Numbered from the stretch's first letter, positions 1 through 9,216 are shown. The stretch is 64,000 nt of DNA from an uncultured Mycoplasmatota bacterium (GCA_900547225.1 URFW01000001.1:1-64000), one strand, 5' to 3'. The notes: generated by a model not told the origin, from the letters alone. Program-made: numbers and translations.

Positions 1-1794
<1,794 letters not shown>

Positions 1795-1852
1795 TATTAA
1801 TTTGATTAAAACCGTATTATCATGTTTTCAGAGAATTATTTCTCTATATTTA

Positions 1853-1956
1853 ATCGGTGACGATAGCGAAGTGGACACACCTGTTCCCATCTCGAACACA
1901 GCAGTTAAGCACTTCAGCGCTGACGATAGTGTAAGCGAAAATAAGACGTTGCCGGT
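1853..1956 (+). rRNA. rrf: 5S ribosomal RNA, short form
   Basis: Conserved 5S blocks are present (GATAGCGAAG, CCCATCTCGAACAC, AGTTAAGC). The ends were set by a 9-bp terminal helix between 1853-1861 and 1948-1956, including some G-T pairs. The molecule is about 104 nt against 115-117 in typical Bacilli; the missing bases fall in the domain that forms helices IV and V, between the GACGATAG and AAGACG blocks. It lies about 58 nt after the 23S gene and needs that operon's promoter. Short 5S rRNAs of this kind are known from Mollicutes. Confidence 0.93.
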
Positions 1957-1968
1957 TTTTTTATGCAA

Positions 1969-2002
1969 TAAAAAGGACTTACGCATGTAGGTCCTTTTAC
2001 TA
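1969..2002 (+). terminator. rRNA operon terminator
   Basis: An 11-bp stem pairs 1971-1981 with 1988-1998 around a six-base loop, with A-rich bases before and TTTT within and after. It follows the 5S gene by 14 nt, so it ends the rRNA operon. Confidence 0.85.
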
Positions 2003-2067
2003 TACATCTGGTGAAAAATAATATAAAAATAACTTAATAATCATATTATTATTTAAAAAAACAGCGT

Positions 2068-2235
2068 TTATTTTTTTTCTAAACACTGCTCAATCATAGA
2101 AATAATTACATTATTAAAGGAAGTATTGTTTTCTTTTGCTATCTTTTCAATTTCTTTTATTAATTTTTCTTTTATGTATAGTGATTTATAGCCGGCTGGC
2201 TCCTTTTCTTTAGTCCTTTTTGGAATAAACGCCAT
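2068..2235 (-). CDS. small ribbon-helix-helix type protein
   Basis: This codes for 55 residues. The start at 2235 is chosen because GAGGGGTG sits five bases before that ATG; an in-frame ATG 15 bases upstream would leave the SD inside the gene. After a basic N-terminus (KRTKEK), residues about 15-55 show a short strand (KSLYI) followed by two amphipathic helices with LIKEIEKIAKENN and FNNVIISMIEQCL, the pattern of CopG/Arc ribbon-helix-helix DNA-binding proteins. It stands alone and is convergent with the rRNA operon. Family assignment is by pattern only; a DNA-binding regulator or an antitoxin without a toxin neighbour are both possible. Confidence 0.7.
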   Translation of the reverse strand: MAFIPKRTKEKEPAGYKSLYIKEKLIKEIEKIAKENNTSFNNVIISMIEQCLEKK

Positions 2236-2345
2236 AATATCACCCCTCATATAAATTTTAATATAATAATATGATACTTGATATATCAGAAATTTCTCAT
2301 ACTATTCTTTGATTTTTATATAATTTATAATTTATTATATAGAAG

Positions 2346-2525
2346 GTGGTTAAAATAATATTTAAAGCTAGCAAGTTATATTGCAAATATGTTATTAACA
2401 TTATTAGTAATAGTATGAAAAAATTAAAAAGAAATACTGATACATATAATGAATTAGATGAAAAATTATATGAATCATATTTAAAATTAGAGGAAATTAT
2501 TAATACGGAATTTCCTAATTACTAA
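2346..2525 (+). CDS. possible small protein, start unclear
   Basis: An open frame of up to 59 codons starts at a GTG (2346) and ends at a TAA (2523-2525). The last 36 codons from the ATG at 2415 encode a charged, helical sequence rich in Lys, Glu and Leu that looks protein-like. The only good SD in the area, AAGGTGG at 2343-2349, is five bases before an in-frame ATA (2355) and not correctly placed for the GTG or the ATG. No family recognised. The 370-base stretch between the ribbon-helix-helix gene and tsaE holds nothing else that I can see apart from the tsaE promoter. Confidence 0.35.
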   Translation: MVKIIFKASKLYCKYVINIISNSMKKLKRNTDTYNELDEKLYESYLKLEEIINTEFPNY

Positions 2526-2585
2526 AATATTATATTTTATTTAATTTACGTTTTTTGTAACATTTTGTAAAATGAAACTTTTTTA

Positions 2586-2614
2586 TTGTAATAAAGTTTT
2601 TTTTTTACTATAAT
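2586..2614 (+). promoter_or_regulatory. sigma-A type promoter of the tsaE operon
   Basis: TTGTAA (2586-2591) and TATAAT (2609-2614) are separated by 17 bases. Transcription would begin near 2620, which places the ATG at 2619 at or before the transcript start and so supports the next ATG (2631) as the tsaE start. Confidence 0.7.
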
Positions 2615-2630
2615 ATTTATGGTGATTAAA

Positions 2631-3083
2631 ATGGAATATAAAATAACTACAAACTCAGAAGAAGATACAATAGTTTTGGCTCAAAACTTTGAATCAGAAA
2701 AATTTAATAATATGGTTATTTGCTTAATAGGTGAATTAGGTAGTGGTAAAACCGTTTTCACTAAAGGTTTTGCAGGTGCATTAGGTATTGAAGAAAACAT
2801 TACTTCTCCAACGTTTAACATAATAAAAGAGTATACATCTGGAGAAATGAACTTGTATCATATGGATGTATATCGCCTAGAGGGAGATATTACTGATCTT
2901 GGGTTAGAAGAATATCTAAAAAAAGATGGTGTTGTAATAATTGAATGGGCAGATATGATTGAATCAGAATTGCCAGAAGAGCGTTTGGAAATTAAATTCA
3001 AAATTACCGGAGAAGAAAAAAGAACTTTAACTATTACTCCATATGGTAGTAAATATGAAGATTTATGTGAGGATGTACTTTGA
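2631..3083 (+). CDS. tsaE: tRNA t6A synthesis ATPase TsaE
   Basis: TsaE is the ATPase of the TsaBDE complex, which adds threonylcarbamoyl to adenosine 37 of ANN-decoding tRNAs in the cytoplasm. The 150-residue product has the family's P-loop GELGSGKT at residues 34-41, the SPTF switch near residue 57, HMDVYRLE near 73, and the IIEWAD motif near 100. Start 2631 is preferred to the in-frame ATG at 2619 because GGTGAT lies five bases before it and the promoter leaves no leader for the upstream ATG. Its stop overlaps the tsaB start, and it heads a tsaE-tsaB-rimI-tsaD operon, the usual order in Bacilli. Confidence 0.95.
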   Translation: MEYKITTNSEEDTIVLAQNFESEKFNNMVICLIGELGSGKTVFTKGFAGALGIEENITSPTFNIIKEYTSGEMNLYHMDVYRLEGDITDLGLEEYLKKDGVVIIEWADMIESELPEERLEIKFKITGEEKRTLTITPYGSKYEDLCEDVL

Positions 3084-3733
3084 AAACTTTATTTGTAGAT
3101 TCATCTAGAAAAAGCTTATCTGTTGCACTCGCTTTAAATGATGAGCTTCTTTTAGTATCAAACGTTGATTCATATAGCAAGCACTCAAATTACCTTATGA
3201 ACGAAATTAAAAGAATTTTAGAAAAATTCAACCTAAAACCAAATGACATAGATAATTATGTTGTTTTAAATGGACCAGGTAGTTTTACAGGGGTTAGGGT
3301 AGGTGTTACCGTTTGTAAAACTCTTGCGTGGACCTTAAGCAAAAAAATATATAAATTAAACAATTTGGAAGCATTAAAAGTAGGAATAGAAGATGATGTT
3401 GTAATAAGTGTTATTCCTGATAAGAAAAATGCATCCTATGTTGGTATTTATTCTGATAATCATACATGTGAAGATTATTTAGAACTTTCAAGTGATAAAT
3501 TAAAATTTAATAGCAAAAATATTACATTAGTGAGCATGGAAGATAATGAATATTTACAAAGCTTAAAAGATATGTTACAAACTAGTAATAAAGTTAATGT
3601 AAAAATAATAAATGATTATGATTACTTAAAGGTGATAAATTATGCACTATCGAAACAATGTATAAATCCACATTCTTTGGTTCCTATTTACCTAAAAAAG
3701 ATAGATGCGGAAAAGAAGAAAAATGAAAATTAG
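3080..3733 (+). CDS. tsaB: tRNA t6A synthesis scaffold TsaB
   Basis: TsaB is the catalytically inactive ASKHA-fold partner that dimerises with TsaD in t6A synthesis. The product has 217 residues, normal for the family, with the hallmark NGPGSFTGVRVG at residues 64-75 and an N-terminal VDSS phosphate-loop relic. Translation starts at a TTG overlapping the tsaE stop (TTGA), so the two are probably translationally coupled. The C-terminal half is less conserved, as usual. It overlaps the start of the acetyltransferase gene that follows. Confidence 0.94.
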   Translation: MKTLFVDSSRKSLSVALALNDELLLVSNVDSYSKHSNYLMNEIKRILEKFNLKPNDIDNYVVLNGPGSFTGVRVGVTVCKTLAWTLSKKIYKLNNLEALKVGIEDDVVISVIPDKKNASYVGIYSDNHTCEDYLELSSDKLKFNSKNITLVSMEDNEYLQSLKDMLQTSNKVNVKIINDYDYLKVINYALSKQCINPHSLVPIYLKKIDAEKKKNEN

Positions 3734-4133
3734 AAATTATAAAAAAGAAGATATACCAGATATAGAGAAGCTAGGATTACTCCTTCATAATAACTATAAG
3801 TTTTTGCTAGATGATTTTTCAAATGCATTAGTAATTATAGAAGAAGAAAAAGTTATTGGTTTTATAGTTTATAGCATAATTTATGAAAGAGCAGAAATAA
3901 TTGATATTGTAGTTGATCCTAGAAGCAGAAATAAAGGCTATGCTAAAACCTTACTAAATTATCTTATTAATGATATAATAAGTGAAAGGTGCGATAACAT
4001 AACCTTGGAAGTAAATAAAACAAATGAAATTGCAATAGGTCTTTATAAAAGCATAGGTTTTTCTGTTGTTGCAACAAGAAAAGGATATTATGAAGGCTCT
4101 GATGGATATTTAATGGAAATGGATTTGAGGTGA
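3723..4133 (+). CDS. rimI: GNAT N-acetyltransferase, RimI type
   Basis: A 136-residue GNAT-fold acetyltransferase with the acetyl-CoA binding motif A, VVDPRSRNKGYAKTLL, near residues 63-78, and the typical ending EVNKTNEIAIGLYKSIGF. Position between tsaB and tsaD is the conserved place for RimI, which acetylates the N-terminus of ribosomal protein S18 in E. coli; the target here is inferred from position. The start at 3723 (MKIRNYK) fits the family; a longer frame from 3705 would add six basic residues and overlap tsaB further. The gene overlaps tsaB by 11 bases. Confidence 0.88.
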   Translation: MKIRNYKKEDIPDIEKLGLLLHNNYKFLLDDFSNALVIIEEEKVIGFIVYSIIYERAEIIDIVVDPRSRNKGYAKTLLNYLINDIISERCDNITLEVNKTNEIAIGLYKSIGFSVVATRKGYYEGSDGYLMEMDLR

Positions 4134-4137
4134 TAAA

Positions 4138-5142
4138 ATGAAAGATGTTTATATATTTGCAATTGAAACTAGTTGTGATGAAACAAGTGCAAGTATAATA
4201 AAAAATGGTAATACTGAAATAGCTACCGTCGTTTTATCACAAATTGATATACATAAAAAATTTGGTGGTGTAGTTCCAGAAATAGCAAGCCGTAATCATA
4301 CTGGTGCAATTACTATGGTATTTGAAGAGTGTTTAAAAAAGGCTAATATGACGTTTAATGATATAGATGCAATTGCGGTAACTTATGGACCAGGATTAAA
4401 TGGAGCTTTATTAATTGGAATAGAAGCTGCTAAGGCACTTTCCTTTGCAACTGGAAAACCACTTGTTAAGGTAAATCATATGGCAGGACATATATACGCA
4501 AATAAGTTTGTTGGAGAATTTAAGTTTCCTTTACTATGCTTAGTTGTATCAGGAGGACACACCGAAATAGTTTATATGGATAAAGAATTTTCATTTAAGA
4601 AAATAGGAAGTACTTTAGATGATTCAGTAGGTGAGGCTTATGATAAGGTAGCAAGAGTAGTTGGTATTCCATATCCAGGTGGGCCTTTAATGGATAAAAT
4701 GGCAAGTTTGGGTAAACACACGTATAACCTTCCAGCTCCTAAAGATGATTTGTCATATGACTTTAGTTTTAGTGGTATTAAAAGTGCTGTTATTAACTTA
4801 GTTCATAATGAAAAACAAAGAGGACGTGAAATAAACAAGGAAGATCTTGCAACATCATTCCAAGAAACGGCAGTAGGTATATTAGTTAAGAAGACCAAAC
4901 GTGCATTAAAAGAGTATGGTGTTAAACAATTATTGGTTGCAGGTGGTGTTTCTGCTAACAGCGGTCTAAGAAAAGCTTTAGAAGAAATATGCAAAGAGCT
5001 TGATGTAGAGCTTTTAAAACCTGAAATAAAGTATTGTACAGATAATGCTGCAATGATTGGTGCAGCAGGCTATTATGCCTATTTAAGAGGCGATATAGCA
5101 GACTTTAGTTTAAATCCTGAGCCAGGTTTAGATTTAGAATAG
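4138..5142 (+). CDS. tsaD: tRNA N6-adenosine threonylcarbamoyltransferase TsaD
   Basis: TsaD transfers the threonylcarbamoyl group from the TsaC product to A37 of tRNA. The 334-residue product shows the metal-binding HMAGH at 114-118, the nucleotide-binding SGGHTE at about 138-143, the opening ETSCDETSA, and the late VAGGVSANSGLR segment, all in the expected places. It follows the RimI-type gene by four bases with GAGGTGAT as SD. It is the last tsa gene of the operon; a prepilin gene follows 15 bases later without a terminator between them. Confidence 0.97.
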   Translation: MKDVYIFAIETSCDETSASIIKNGNTEIATVVLSQIDIHKKFGGVVPEIASRNHTGAITMVFEECLKKANMTFNDIDAIAVTYGPGLNGALLIGIEAAKALSFATGKPLVKVNHMAGHIYANKFVGEFKFPLLCLVVSGGHTEIVYMDKEFSFKKIGSTLDDSVGEAYDKVARVVGIPYPGGPLMDKMASLGKHTYNLPAPKDDLSYDFSFSGIKSAVINLVHNEKQRGREINKEDLATSFQETAVGILVKKTKRALKEYGVKQLLVAGGVSANSGLRKALEEICKELDVELLKPEIKYCTDNAAMIGAAGYYAYLRGDIADFSLNPEPGLDLE

Positions 5143-5157
5143 AAAGTGGTGGTGCTA

Positions 5158-5559
5158 ATGAAGAATAATTATGGTTTCACATTAATAGAATTACTTGCAA
5201 TAGTAGTCATCTTGGGTGTTATAATTGCGGTTGCAGCACCAAATATGACTAAGCAAATTAATAAAAAAGAAGAAACAGATCAAACTATTTTAGACGAAAA
5301 AATATCAAATGCAGCTCATATGTACATAGCAAAGTATTATTCTGATGAGGTAGTTGGTGGTACTTGTGATGAAAGTACTTGTTGGTTTACTCTTAATGAT
5401 TTAGAGCAAGATGGCTTAATTAATTTAAAGGGTAAAAATTGCACTAAAGTTATGGATAAGGATATGTTCTATTTATCAAGTAATGATTCCAACATTAAAG
5501 ATTCTTATCATTTTGAAGCTATACAAGCATCAGATTGTGCATCAGGAAATATAAAATAA
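5158..5559 (+). CDS. type IV prepilin-like protein
   Basis: The 133-residue product begins with a six-residue basic leader ending in Gly6, then FTLIELLAIVVILGVIIAV: a prepilin peptidase site with Glu at +5 and a hydrophobic helix, as in class III/IV pseudopilins such as ComGC. The remainder is a soluble domain with four cysteines (70, 75, 95, 127) that could form two disulfides. Start 5158 is set by the GGTGG before it; an upstream in-frame GTG at 5146 is less likely. It shares the tsaD transcript and is followed by a terminator. No prepilin peptidase, assembly ATPase or other pilin gene lies in the window, so its machinery must be elsewhere. Confidence 0.85.
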   Translation: MKNNYGFTLIELLAIVVILGVIIAVAAPNMTKQINKKEETDQTILDEKISNAAHMYIAKYYSDEVVGGTCDESTCWFTLNDLEQDGLINLKGKNCTKVMDKDMFYLSSNDSNIKDSYHFEAIQASDCASGNIK

Positions 5560-5596
5560 AAGACCTAAAACGCTATTAACGTTTTAAGTCTTTTTT
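5559..5596 (+). terminator. terminator of the tsa operon
   Basis: A 14-base arm at 5559-5572 pairs with 5580-5593 with one mismatch, followed by a T run. It immediately follows the prepilin gene. Confidence 0.85.
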
Positions 5597-5598
5597 GT

Positions 5599-5778
5599 TT
5601 ACCATTCTTTTTTAACCTTTTTTTCTATAAATAATATTATGAAATAAAGTATGCTAGTTAATATTCCAAGCATTATAACTCCTGCAATTACTAAATTTGT
5701 GTTAAATACTTGTGAACCATAATTTATCAAATACCCTAATCCTTCTTTAGACACCAATAATTCACCCATTATGACACC
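5599..5778 (-). pseudogene. ABC permease, separated 3' part
   Basis: Read on the minus strand from the element end, this encodes VIMGELLVSKEGLGYL and then a membrane helix (VIAGVIMLGILTSILYF) and a basic tail ending at a TAA at 5599-5601. It is the C-terminal 58 residues of an SsuC/ThiX-type ABC permease: it continues exactly where the frame at 9442 stops, and joining the two at a shared GG gives ...TFVG-VIMGE... in frame. As it stands the fragment has no start of its own. See the mobile element at 5777-9443. Confidence 0.88.
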
Positions 5779-5803
5779 GCCAATACCCCTATGGGGAGAA
5801 AAT
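5753..5803 (-). other. left attachment site (host-element junction)
   Basis: Host permease sequence lies at or below 5776 and element sequence above 5778; the shared GG core is 5777-5778 on the minus strand. The element arm contains CCCC-ATA-GGGG at 5786-5796 and reads outward as one half of the attP palindrome. Confidence 0.75.
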
Positions 5804-5815
5804 GAAAAATAAATT

Positions 5816-7165
5816 TTAAGATATTTTGTAAAATATCTCTATATTATCATCAGTTACTACTACTTTATCAATAATATTCATTATTATTATTCTTTTTTCT
5901 TCAAATTCCATTTTAAACCAAGTACTTTGTAAATTTTTGAGCATTTCATATGAATTTATATTTTTTTCTTCCTTATCTTTTATCTCACATAGAGTATTTT
6001 GTAGATTTGCTTTTTCTTCTTCTAGTACTTTTAATTTTTTCTTTGTTTCTTCCAATGCTATTCCTTCTGATAAAAATGACACTAGATTTGATATTTGATT
6101 ATTAATTTTTACAATACGATTTTCATATTCTTTTCTAACATTTATTTGAGCCAAATCGAAATTATCATTAAATAATTTTTCATCTAATGCCATTGAGAAT
6201 AAATTTTCTATTACTGCATCTTCAATTTCAAAAGAATCCCATCTTTTGTTTTTACAATTTGGGTCTTTTATATATTTAGATTTACTTTTTTGTTGTGAGT
6301 AACAGTAACATATTATTCTTTTACCCCATTTTTGATACCTATACTTTGCATAACAGTGACCACAATATATTTTCCCTGAAAGTAAATAGTGTCTTTCTGT
6401 CCTTGCTTTAGCTCTTAATTTATTTGTTTCTATTACTTTATCGTAGAGTTCTTTAGTTATGACTGGTTCGTGTTGCCCTTGAAATTCTTCATCTTTGAAT
6501 TTTATTAATCCGAGATTTGTTCGACTTAATATTCTTCTTTCTACAACACTTTCATCCATTCCCACAATTTCTCCAATCTTTCCAAAACTTTTACCACTAA
6601 TATACATGGATATCATTTTATTGTATATTTCCACTTTCTTCTTATCAGGTACTAAAATTCCTTGCTTACTATCATACATGTATGGAAAAGGTATTTTACC
6701 TCCACCTCTCCATTTTCCTTCTTCAGCTCTTTTTCTTGTACCTATTCTTGTTCTTTCAAGAATTGTTTCACGCTCTAATTGAGCAAATACAGACAATATT
6801 CCTATCATTGCTTTTCCAAAAGGTGTTGTTGTATCAAATTTTTCTTGTATTGATGTAAAACCCACATTATGTTTATTAAATATTTCCTCAATTAAAAATA
6901 GTGTATCTTTTTGACTCCTTGATAATCTGTCTAATTTAAAAACAATTACGCAATCTATTTTATTTGTTTTTGCATCTTTAATTAATTTTTGAATAGCAGG
7001 TCTATTTAAGTTTTTTCCGCTATAACCACCATCAATATAATATTCATATTCATCATAATTCATAGCTTTTGTATAGTTTAATAAAAATTCTTTTTGAGCA
7101 TCTATGGAATAACCTTCTAATTGGCTATCAGTTGATACTCTTACATATAGTCCAGCTTTTATAAT
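5816..7165 (-). CDS. large serine recombinase (integrase) of the element
   Basis: A site-specific recombinase of the resolvase/recombinase-zinc-ribbon family that would integrate and excise the element. From the proposed start it has 449 residues: an N-terminal catalytic domain with YVRVSTDSQ (nucleophile Ser11) and FKLDRLSRS near 76-84, a recombinase domain, a zinc ribbon with CGHC near 268-271 and a later CYC pair, then a coiled coil near 330-390. The first ATG is at 7063, but that would lose the catalytic serine. The homologous sequence continues upstream to an ATT at 7165, five bases after a perfect AGGAGGT, with no ATG, GTG or TTG available; ATA at 7162 is the alternative. The stop lies 38 bases from the left end. 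Confidence 0.92.
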   Translation of the reverse strand: MIKAGLYVRVSTDSQLEGYSIDAQKEFLLNYTKAMNYDEYEYYIDGGYSGKNLNRPAIQKLIKDAKTNKIDCVIVFKLDRLSRSQKDTLFLIEEIFNKHNVGFTSIQEKFDTTTPFGKAMIGILSVFAQLERETILERTRIGTRKRAEEGKWRGGGKIPFPYMYDSKQGILVPDKKKVEIYNKMISMYISGKSFGKIGEIVGMDESVVERRILSRTNLGLIKFKDEEFQGQHEPVITKELYDKVIETNKLRAKARTERHYLLSGKIYCGHCYAKYRYQKWGKRIICYCYSQQKSKSKYIKDPNCKNKRWDSFEIEDAVIENLFSMALDEKLFNDNFDLAQINVRKEYENRIVKINNQISNLVSFLSEGIALEETKKKLKVLEEEKANLQNTLCEIKDKEEKNINSYEMLKNLQSTWFKMEFEEKRIIIMNIIDKVVVTDDNIEIFYKIS

Positions 7166-7258
7166 ATTTTACCTCCTTCTTTTATAAAAGCATTCTATAT
7201 ATTAAGATTGCTTCTACATATTAACATACATATCTATAAATAGGCAGTTAATTATTCA

Positions 7259-7297
7259 ATAAAAAGAGAATATTATCAGTTAAATATATTCTCCTTT
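7259..7297 (-). terminator. terminator of the 38-residue gene
   Basis: On the minus strand AAAGGAGAATAT pairs with ATATTCTCTTTT across a short AT-rich loop, directly after the small gene at 7311-7427 and before the recombinase. Confidence 0.7.
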
Positions 7298-7310
7298 AAT
7301 TGAACAACTA

Positions 7311-7427
7311 TTATTTTTTATAATATTTTTTTATAAGTTCATATATAATTGGTATTTTTATTGTTATATTTTTTGGATTTATAGCTTTCCCGTTAGCATC
7401 ATAATTAATAACCTTTATCTTAGCCAT
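7311..7427 (-). CDS. 38-residue basic protein, candidate accessory factor
   Basis: ATG at 7427 is preceded by GGGG at suitable spacing and the frame runs 38 codons to a TAA, followed by a hairpin terminator. The product is basic: a short MAKIKVINYD opening, a central NPKNITIKIP stretch and a Lys/Tyr-rich helical end (ELIKKYYKK). No family recognised. Its placement between cargo and recombinase, on the same strand, makes it a candidate for a recombination directionality factor or a small regulator, but the sequence itself does not show this. Confidence 0.55.
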   Translation of the reverse strand: MAKIKVINYDANGKAINPKNITIKIPIIYELIKKYYKK

Positions 7428-7499
7428 TTTTAGCCCCTTTTAATGGATTTTATGACGCAAACATATATATTATTACATTTAATTGTTTTTGGTTTAATA

Positions 7500-7748
7500 T
7501 GTTCCCTTTTATAGTGCTAAACTTATATCTTTGAAATGCAAGTCATATTCATTACTATAAATATATTCAATATTATTTATTATTTTCTTACTGTAATTTA
7601 TAATTGCAGATAATGAGTCATTAATTTCCTTAAAACATTTTTAATCATGAGAATTAAGATATTATTACATTTTGAAAAAAAAGGACAATTACAAGATTTA
7701 CAAGAAGAAAAATTTCCATTTATAAAACAAAAAGAAAAGAAGATGTAG
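7500..7748. other. short open frames of doubtful coding value
   Basis: Between the 38-residue gene and the anchored protein gene two protein-like scraps are visible. One on the minus strand (about 43 codons, with KEINDSLSAIINYSK and ending near 7518) has no usable start after an in-frame stop. One on the plus strand (7647-7748, 33 codons from an ATG without SD) is rich in Lys and Gln. They may be decayed cargo genes of the element. I would not call either a gene. Confidence 0.3.
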
Positions 7749-7782
7749 AAAATAATTTATTTATTTTCTAACATCCTCTTTT
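7734..7782 (-). terminator. bidirectional terminator after the cargo operon
   Basis: A long stem of about 20 pairs (7734-7755 with 7761-7782, few mismatches) with A- and T-runs on both sides follows the stop of the gene at 7787 by a few bases. Confidence 0.8.
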
Positions 7783-7786
7783 ATAA

Positions 7787-8581
7787 TTATTCAAGAATAA
7801 CATTGTTATCATATTTTGATAAATAATTATCTGTTAAGATTAATTTTTGATCCTTTATTTTAAACACAGACGTTTTTGGAATATCAAGTTCATCAGCCTT
7901 TAATTCTATATTTGTTCTGGTATAATACAATTTGTCATTTTTAATTTCATAAGTTCCAGTTGACTTTTCAATATCTTTTCTAGAAACAACTTTCCAATCA
8001 TCAGCTATGGGTGTTAAATATCTTACTTTCATGGTTGCTGTAAATTCTTTTTTATCCATATTTATATCATCTAAAAATCCAACTACGAGTAGTGGGGTGA
8101 ATGCTTTATCTTTGGATAGAGAAATATTGGAATTAAGTGTATGAAACCTTCTAATACCTCCTAATATGTTTGCATATTCATCCATTTTTTTACTAAAACA
8201 ATAATCACCATATCTAACCTCGTAAGAAATTGTGTTATATAATATATGATTTTTTACTGAATAATTTATTATTGTAAATTTATTTTTAGCATCATAGTAA
8301 TAAGTTGTATTATTACAATTAATTTTATTTAAAGTATTTAAATATGATTTCATTTCTTTTGCTAATATTTTATTACTTCTTATATTTTTATAAGAATAAT
8401 TTTTGCTATTTTCTTTTTTCATAAATGATAATTTTGGAATACCTAATTCAATAGTTTGGGTTTTGTTTTTATTACCATTTATAGTGCTAATTTTATTATA
8501 TCCTAATGGTATATTTAATAATATTATACCTATAAATATAATAATTACTAAAATAATAAATATAGTCTTTTTTTTGTTCAT
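7787..8581 (-). CDS. membrane-anchored extracellular protein of unknown function
   Basis: 264 residues. A short basic N-terminus and one hydrophobic helix (residues about 5-26) are followed by a polar domain of about 235 residues, most likely outside the cell and anchored by the uncleaved helix. There is a fairly regular strand-rich pattern and three cysteines but no motif that I recognise. ATG at 8581 has AAGGAGAT seven bases upstream. It follows the lipoprotein gene at 8623 by 41 bases and ends at a strong terminator, so the two form a cargo operon of the element. Both being surface proteins suggests a joint role at the envelope (inference). Confidence 0.8.
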   Translation of the reverse strand: MNKKKTIFIILVIIIFIGIILLNIPLGYNKISTINGNKNKTQTIELGIPKLSFMKKENSKNYSYKNIRSNKILAKEMKSYLNTLNKINCNNTTYYYDAKNKFTIINYSVKNHILYNTISYEVRYGDYCFSKKMDEYANILGGIRRFHTLNSNISLSKDKAFTPLLVVGFLDDINMDKKEFTATMKVRYLTPIADDWKVVSRKDIEKSTGTYEIKNDKLYYTRTNIELKADELDIPKTSVFKIKDQKLILTDNYLSKYDNNVILE

Positions 8582-8622
8582 TTTATCTCCTTAAGTTTAT
8601 AGCATTTAATAAAATATTTTAG

Positions 8623-9150
8623 TTAGTCTAAATATTCAATGTTAAATGGTTCTGTTTTGCATTTGTTATTAATACAATATTTTGCTTCTAACTTTATGCT
8701 ACTTTTAAAATTTTCTTTTGTTGTTTCTAAAAAGGAATCTGATTCTCCAATGACATTGCCAGATATATCTCTTTCTCCTAATTCACCTGATTCAGCGATT
8801 ATTGTATCTTCAAAAGCATTTTTTGTTAAGTTTCTATCAGCAACAAACAATGATTTATCATTAAAATATAGATTAATAGAAAATGTTGCATTTGATTTGA
8901 CATTATCTTTAACTTTTAAATTGCTAATTAGTAAAGCTCTATATTTACCATCATAGTAAACTTTTCCCGTTTGAAAATAAAAGTGTTCTGATTGGCCTAC
9001 AAATCGATAAGTATAATTAGTACTGGGCTCATTTATATGATCATCCTTGTATGGTATTTCTATTTCACTATAATTAGAGCATCCAGTTATAGTAGATAAA
9101 CAAATCATTATTAAAAAGTAAAACAATATTTTTTTCATATATCTTTTCAT
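8623..9150 (-). CDS. lipoprotein of unknown function
   Basis: A 175-residue product with a basic start (MKRYMKK), a hydrophobic core and the lipobox ITGC, giving a lipidated Cys24 and an outward-facing mature part of about 150 residues. The mature part is strand-rich with two cysteines near the end (KYCINNKCK). No family recognised. The start is uncertain: ATGs at 9150 and 9138 have weak SDs, while the one good SD, TTAGGAG at 9180-9174, lies five bases before an in-frame ATA at 9168. A promoter ends only a few bases before that SD. First gene of the element's cargo operon. Confidence 0.8.
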   Translation of the reverse strand: MKRYMKKILFYFLIMICLSTITGCSNYSEIEIPYKDDHINEPSTNYTYRFVGQSEHFYFQTGKVYYDGKYRALLISNLKVKDNVKSNATFSINLYFNDKSLFVADRNLTKNAFEDTIIAESGELGERDISGNVIGESDSFLETTKENFKSSIKLEAKYCINNKCKTEPFNIEYLD

Positions 9151-9187
9151 CTTCAAATTATTATTTATTGAAACTCCTAACAATTTG

Positions 9188-9216
9188 ATTATACTATATA
9201 TTTATTCTAAATCCAA
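9188..9216 (-). promoter_or_regulatory. sigma-A type promoter of the cargo operon
   Basis: On the minus strand TTGGAT (9216-9211) and TATAAT (9193-9188) are 17 bases apart. The transcript would start near 9181, just before the SD at 9180-9174, so the leader is extremely short. Confidence 0.7.

Noticed and set aside
1802..1990. Plus-strand frame of 62 codons across the 5S gene and its terminator
   Set aside because: It covers the 5S rRNA and the hairpin after it; translation is not expected.
6495..6782. Plus-strand frame of 95 codons opposite the recombinase
   Set aside because: Its composition is that of the complement of the recombinase gene, which has clear domain motifs on the other strand.
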